A stretch of 6,535 nt of DNA from Clostridia bacterium. GTDB taxonomy: Bacteria; Bacillota; Clostridia; Oscillospirales; Acutalibacteraceae. The stretch spans positions 1-6,535 of the forward strand of contig JAFOXT010000149.1 in assembly GCA_017425745.1 (NCBI GenBank). The letters run 5' to 3'. Both the position numbers and the translations under genes were made by a program. Numbering within the stretch: the first letter of the stretch is position 1; every line of letters begins with the position of its first letter. Positions 5,421 to 6,535 of this stretch are shown in pieces. The notes below the pieces were generated by a model. That model was given only the letters and a program-made list of their open reading frames with translations, made no database searches and was not told where the DNA came from.

Positions 5421-6188
5421 ATGAAAAAAGCGAAAGAAGCTACCCGTAAGGACAGCTTCAATAAGGTTATTATCTGTCAGTTTATTGTGTGCCTTCTGAT
5501 GTTTGCAGTGATTTTTGCTTTCAGAAGCACAAGTGTAAAGGACGACTACAAAAGAATAATGAGCTATAGCTTTACAAAAGATGACTTTACGGCTATAGCA
5601 ACATCTGTGAAGGGCTATTTTTTAGCGGAAAGTGTTTTTAAACACGCTTTTGAAAGCACCAATGAAGAAACTGAAGAGATAAAAGAAACGACCTCAGAGG
5701 TGCCTTCAGAGGAAGAAAACAATGCCTCAGGCGGTGAGGATATAGAAGAGGCTGTGCCGTCAGACTGCACCTCAGAAAGAATTGAAATAACCGACGAAAT
5801 GATAAAGCCTCTTGAAAAAGGTCGCTATACCTCATATTTCGGTTACCGTGTGAATCCCATAACAAAAAAGAAGGGCTTTCATACGGGACTTGATATTGCC
5901 GACAAAGAGGGCACCCGTATAAGGGCTGTGCTTGACGGAAGGGTAAAAAAAACAGGTGAGGATGACAGGGCAGGGAAGTACATTTATCTTGAACATTCAG
6001 ACGGTCTTACAACCCTTTATTGCCACTGCAGTGAAATTCTTCCCGAAAAGGGAGCTGTTATCCGTCAGGGCGAAACAATCGCTCTTGTGGGCTCAACGGG
6101 AATGTCAACGGGACCCCATCTTCATTTTGAGGTAATTCATAATGGCGTAAAAACCGACCCCTATCCTTTTTTAGAGAATGCATCTTAA
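5421..6188 (+). CDS. Membrane-anchored M23 (LytM) metallopeptidase, SpoIVFA/SpoIIQ-like
   Basis: A 255-aa protein with a basic N-terminus, one membrane helix at about 15-35, an extracytoplasmic stalk with a strongly acidic, low-complexity section (80-112, many Glu), and a C-terminal LytM domain at about 134-250. All active-site residues are visible: zinc ligands H154 and D158 (HTGLD), H235 of the HLH motif (233-235), and supporting H202 (in CHC) and H233. It should therefore be able to hydrolyse peptidoglycan cross-bridges. The ribosome site is GGTGAT (5410-5415), which matches the far end of the anti-Shine-Dalgarno, 5 bases before ATG. The gene overlaps by 11 bases an M50 protease gene, the layout of spoIVFA-spoIVFB, where SpoIVFA holds SpoIVFB in check in the outer forespore membrane. 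Bacillus SpoIVFA has a decayed M23 site, unlike this one. It could instead be a general cell-wall hydrolase. Confidence 0.9.
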   Translation: MKKAKEATRKDSFNKVIICQFIVCLLMFAVIFAFRSTSVKDDYKRIMSYSFTKDDFTAIATSVKGYFLAESVFKHAFESTNEETEEIKETTSEVPSEEENNASGGEDIEEAVPSDCTSERIEITDEMIKPLEKGRYTSYFGYRVNPITKKKGFHTGLDIADKEGTRIRAVLDGRVKKTGEDDRAGKYIYLEHSDGLTTLYCHCSEILPEKGAVIRQGETIALVGSTGMSTGPHLHFEVIHNGVKTDPYPFLENAS

Positions 6189-6535
6189 TTTTAAGGGCAC
6201 AAGGGTTGAAGTAGGCTTTTCCTTTGTGCTTGTGGTTACGGCTATGCTTCTTTTCTTTGAGGAAAAAATAGTTCTGCTTTCAGTACTTTCATCTGTTCTT
6301 CACGAGCTGGGAAACCTTTTTTTAATGATACTTTTCAAAGAAAAAATTGAAAGGGTTGTTTTCGGTGCTTTTGGCGTGAGAATTGAAAAAATTGCCTTTT
6401 CGGGAATATCATATAAAAAGGAAATTGCAGTTGCTCTCGGTGGAATTTTAATGAACCTTGCCTTAACTGCAGTAAGTTTTTCAATTTATTTGCTTTCTCA
6501 CTTGCAATCTGCGCTCATTTTTGCAATAATAAATC
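6178..6535 (+). CDS. SpoIVFB-like M50 site-2 protease family protein (partial, runs off the right end)
   Basis: The first 119 residues of a membrane protein that starts at ATG 6178-6180 inside the end of the M23 gene (the two frames share 6178-6188). This overlap, with no strong ribosome site, implies translational coupling. Hydrophobic segments lie at about 13-27, 31-53, 84-106 and from 110 on. The second contains HELGN at 42-46, at the position of the zinc motif HExxH of SpoIVFB (H43, E44, H47 in Bacillus by memory), but the second histidine is asparagine (codon AAC, 6313-6315). ALGGILMNL (86-94) resembles the GxxxN segment of M50 proteases, and the cut-off FAIIN looks like the run-up to the NPxDG motif, which is outside the window. 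SpoIVFB releases pro-sigma-K in the mother cell; whether this protein is active is doubtful from the visible motif. Confidence 0.82.
   Translation, partial: MHLNFKGTRVEVGFSFVLVVTAMLLFFEEKIVLLSVLSSVLHELGNLFLMILFKEKIERVVFGAFGVRIEKIAFSGISYKKEIAVALGGILMNLALTAVSFSIYLLSHLQSALIFAIIN

Overview
The window reads like a chromosomal segment of a low-to-middling GC, spore-forming Firmicute, most likely a gut-type member of the Clostridia (Oscillospiraceae/Eubacteriales-like). This rests on Gram-positive Shine-Dalgarno sites, sigma-A-type promoters, a CdaA/CdaR pair, a SpoIVFA/SpoIVFB-like gene pair and heptamer repeats between genes. The exact taxon cannot be fixed from the sequence alone. Coding density is high. 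No RNA gene, insertion sequence, integrase or CRISPR array is visible, and the two longest non-coding stretches are only about 200 bases each.

Left block (1-3563, plus strand). The 3' end of an unrecognised gene (1-162) overlaps a cysteine-desulfurase-like class V aminotransferase (159-1310, TTG start) through a TTGA stop/start junction. After a 67-base gap with a plausible promoter lying in the end of the aminotransferase gene come cdaA (1378-2235, membrane diadenylate cyclase making c-di-AMP) and cdaR/ybbR (2232-3563, its membrane-anchored YbbR-domain regulator), coupled by an ATGATG overlap. glmM, the usual third member in Bacillus, is not next to them.

Convergent junction (3564-3768). 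A strong terminator serves the cdaA-cdaR transcript, followed by a GC-rich mini-hairpin, six tandem 7-base repeats and a bidirectional terminator shared with the opposing operon.

Middle block (3769-5220, minus strand). Two multi-pass membrane proteins form a compact operon: a DUF5058-like protein (259 aa, first gene) and an unnamed 217-aa partner. They are driven by a near-consensus promoter (TTGACT-17-TATACT) with overlapping inverted repeats at and just after the predicted transcription start. The two proteins appear to share a core motif pattern and could be two subunits of one uncharacterised membrane complex.

Right block (5421-6535, plus strand). A divergent promoter with a possible leader hairpin drives a membrane-anchored M23/LytM peptidase. 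It overlaps by 11 bases an M50 site-2 protease gene that runs off the window. The arrangement is that of spoIVFA-spoIVFB, but the usual activity pattern looks reversed: the M23 partner keeps all metal-binding and catalytic residues, while the M50 protein reads HELGN where HExxH is expected. This reversal and the membrane-protein pair are the two most interesting things in the window.
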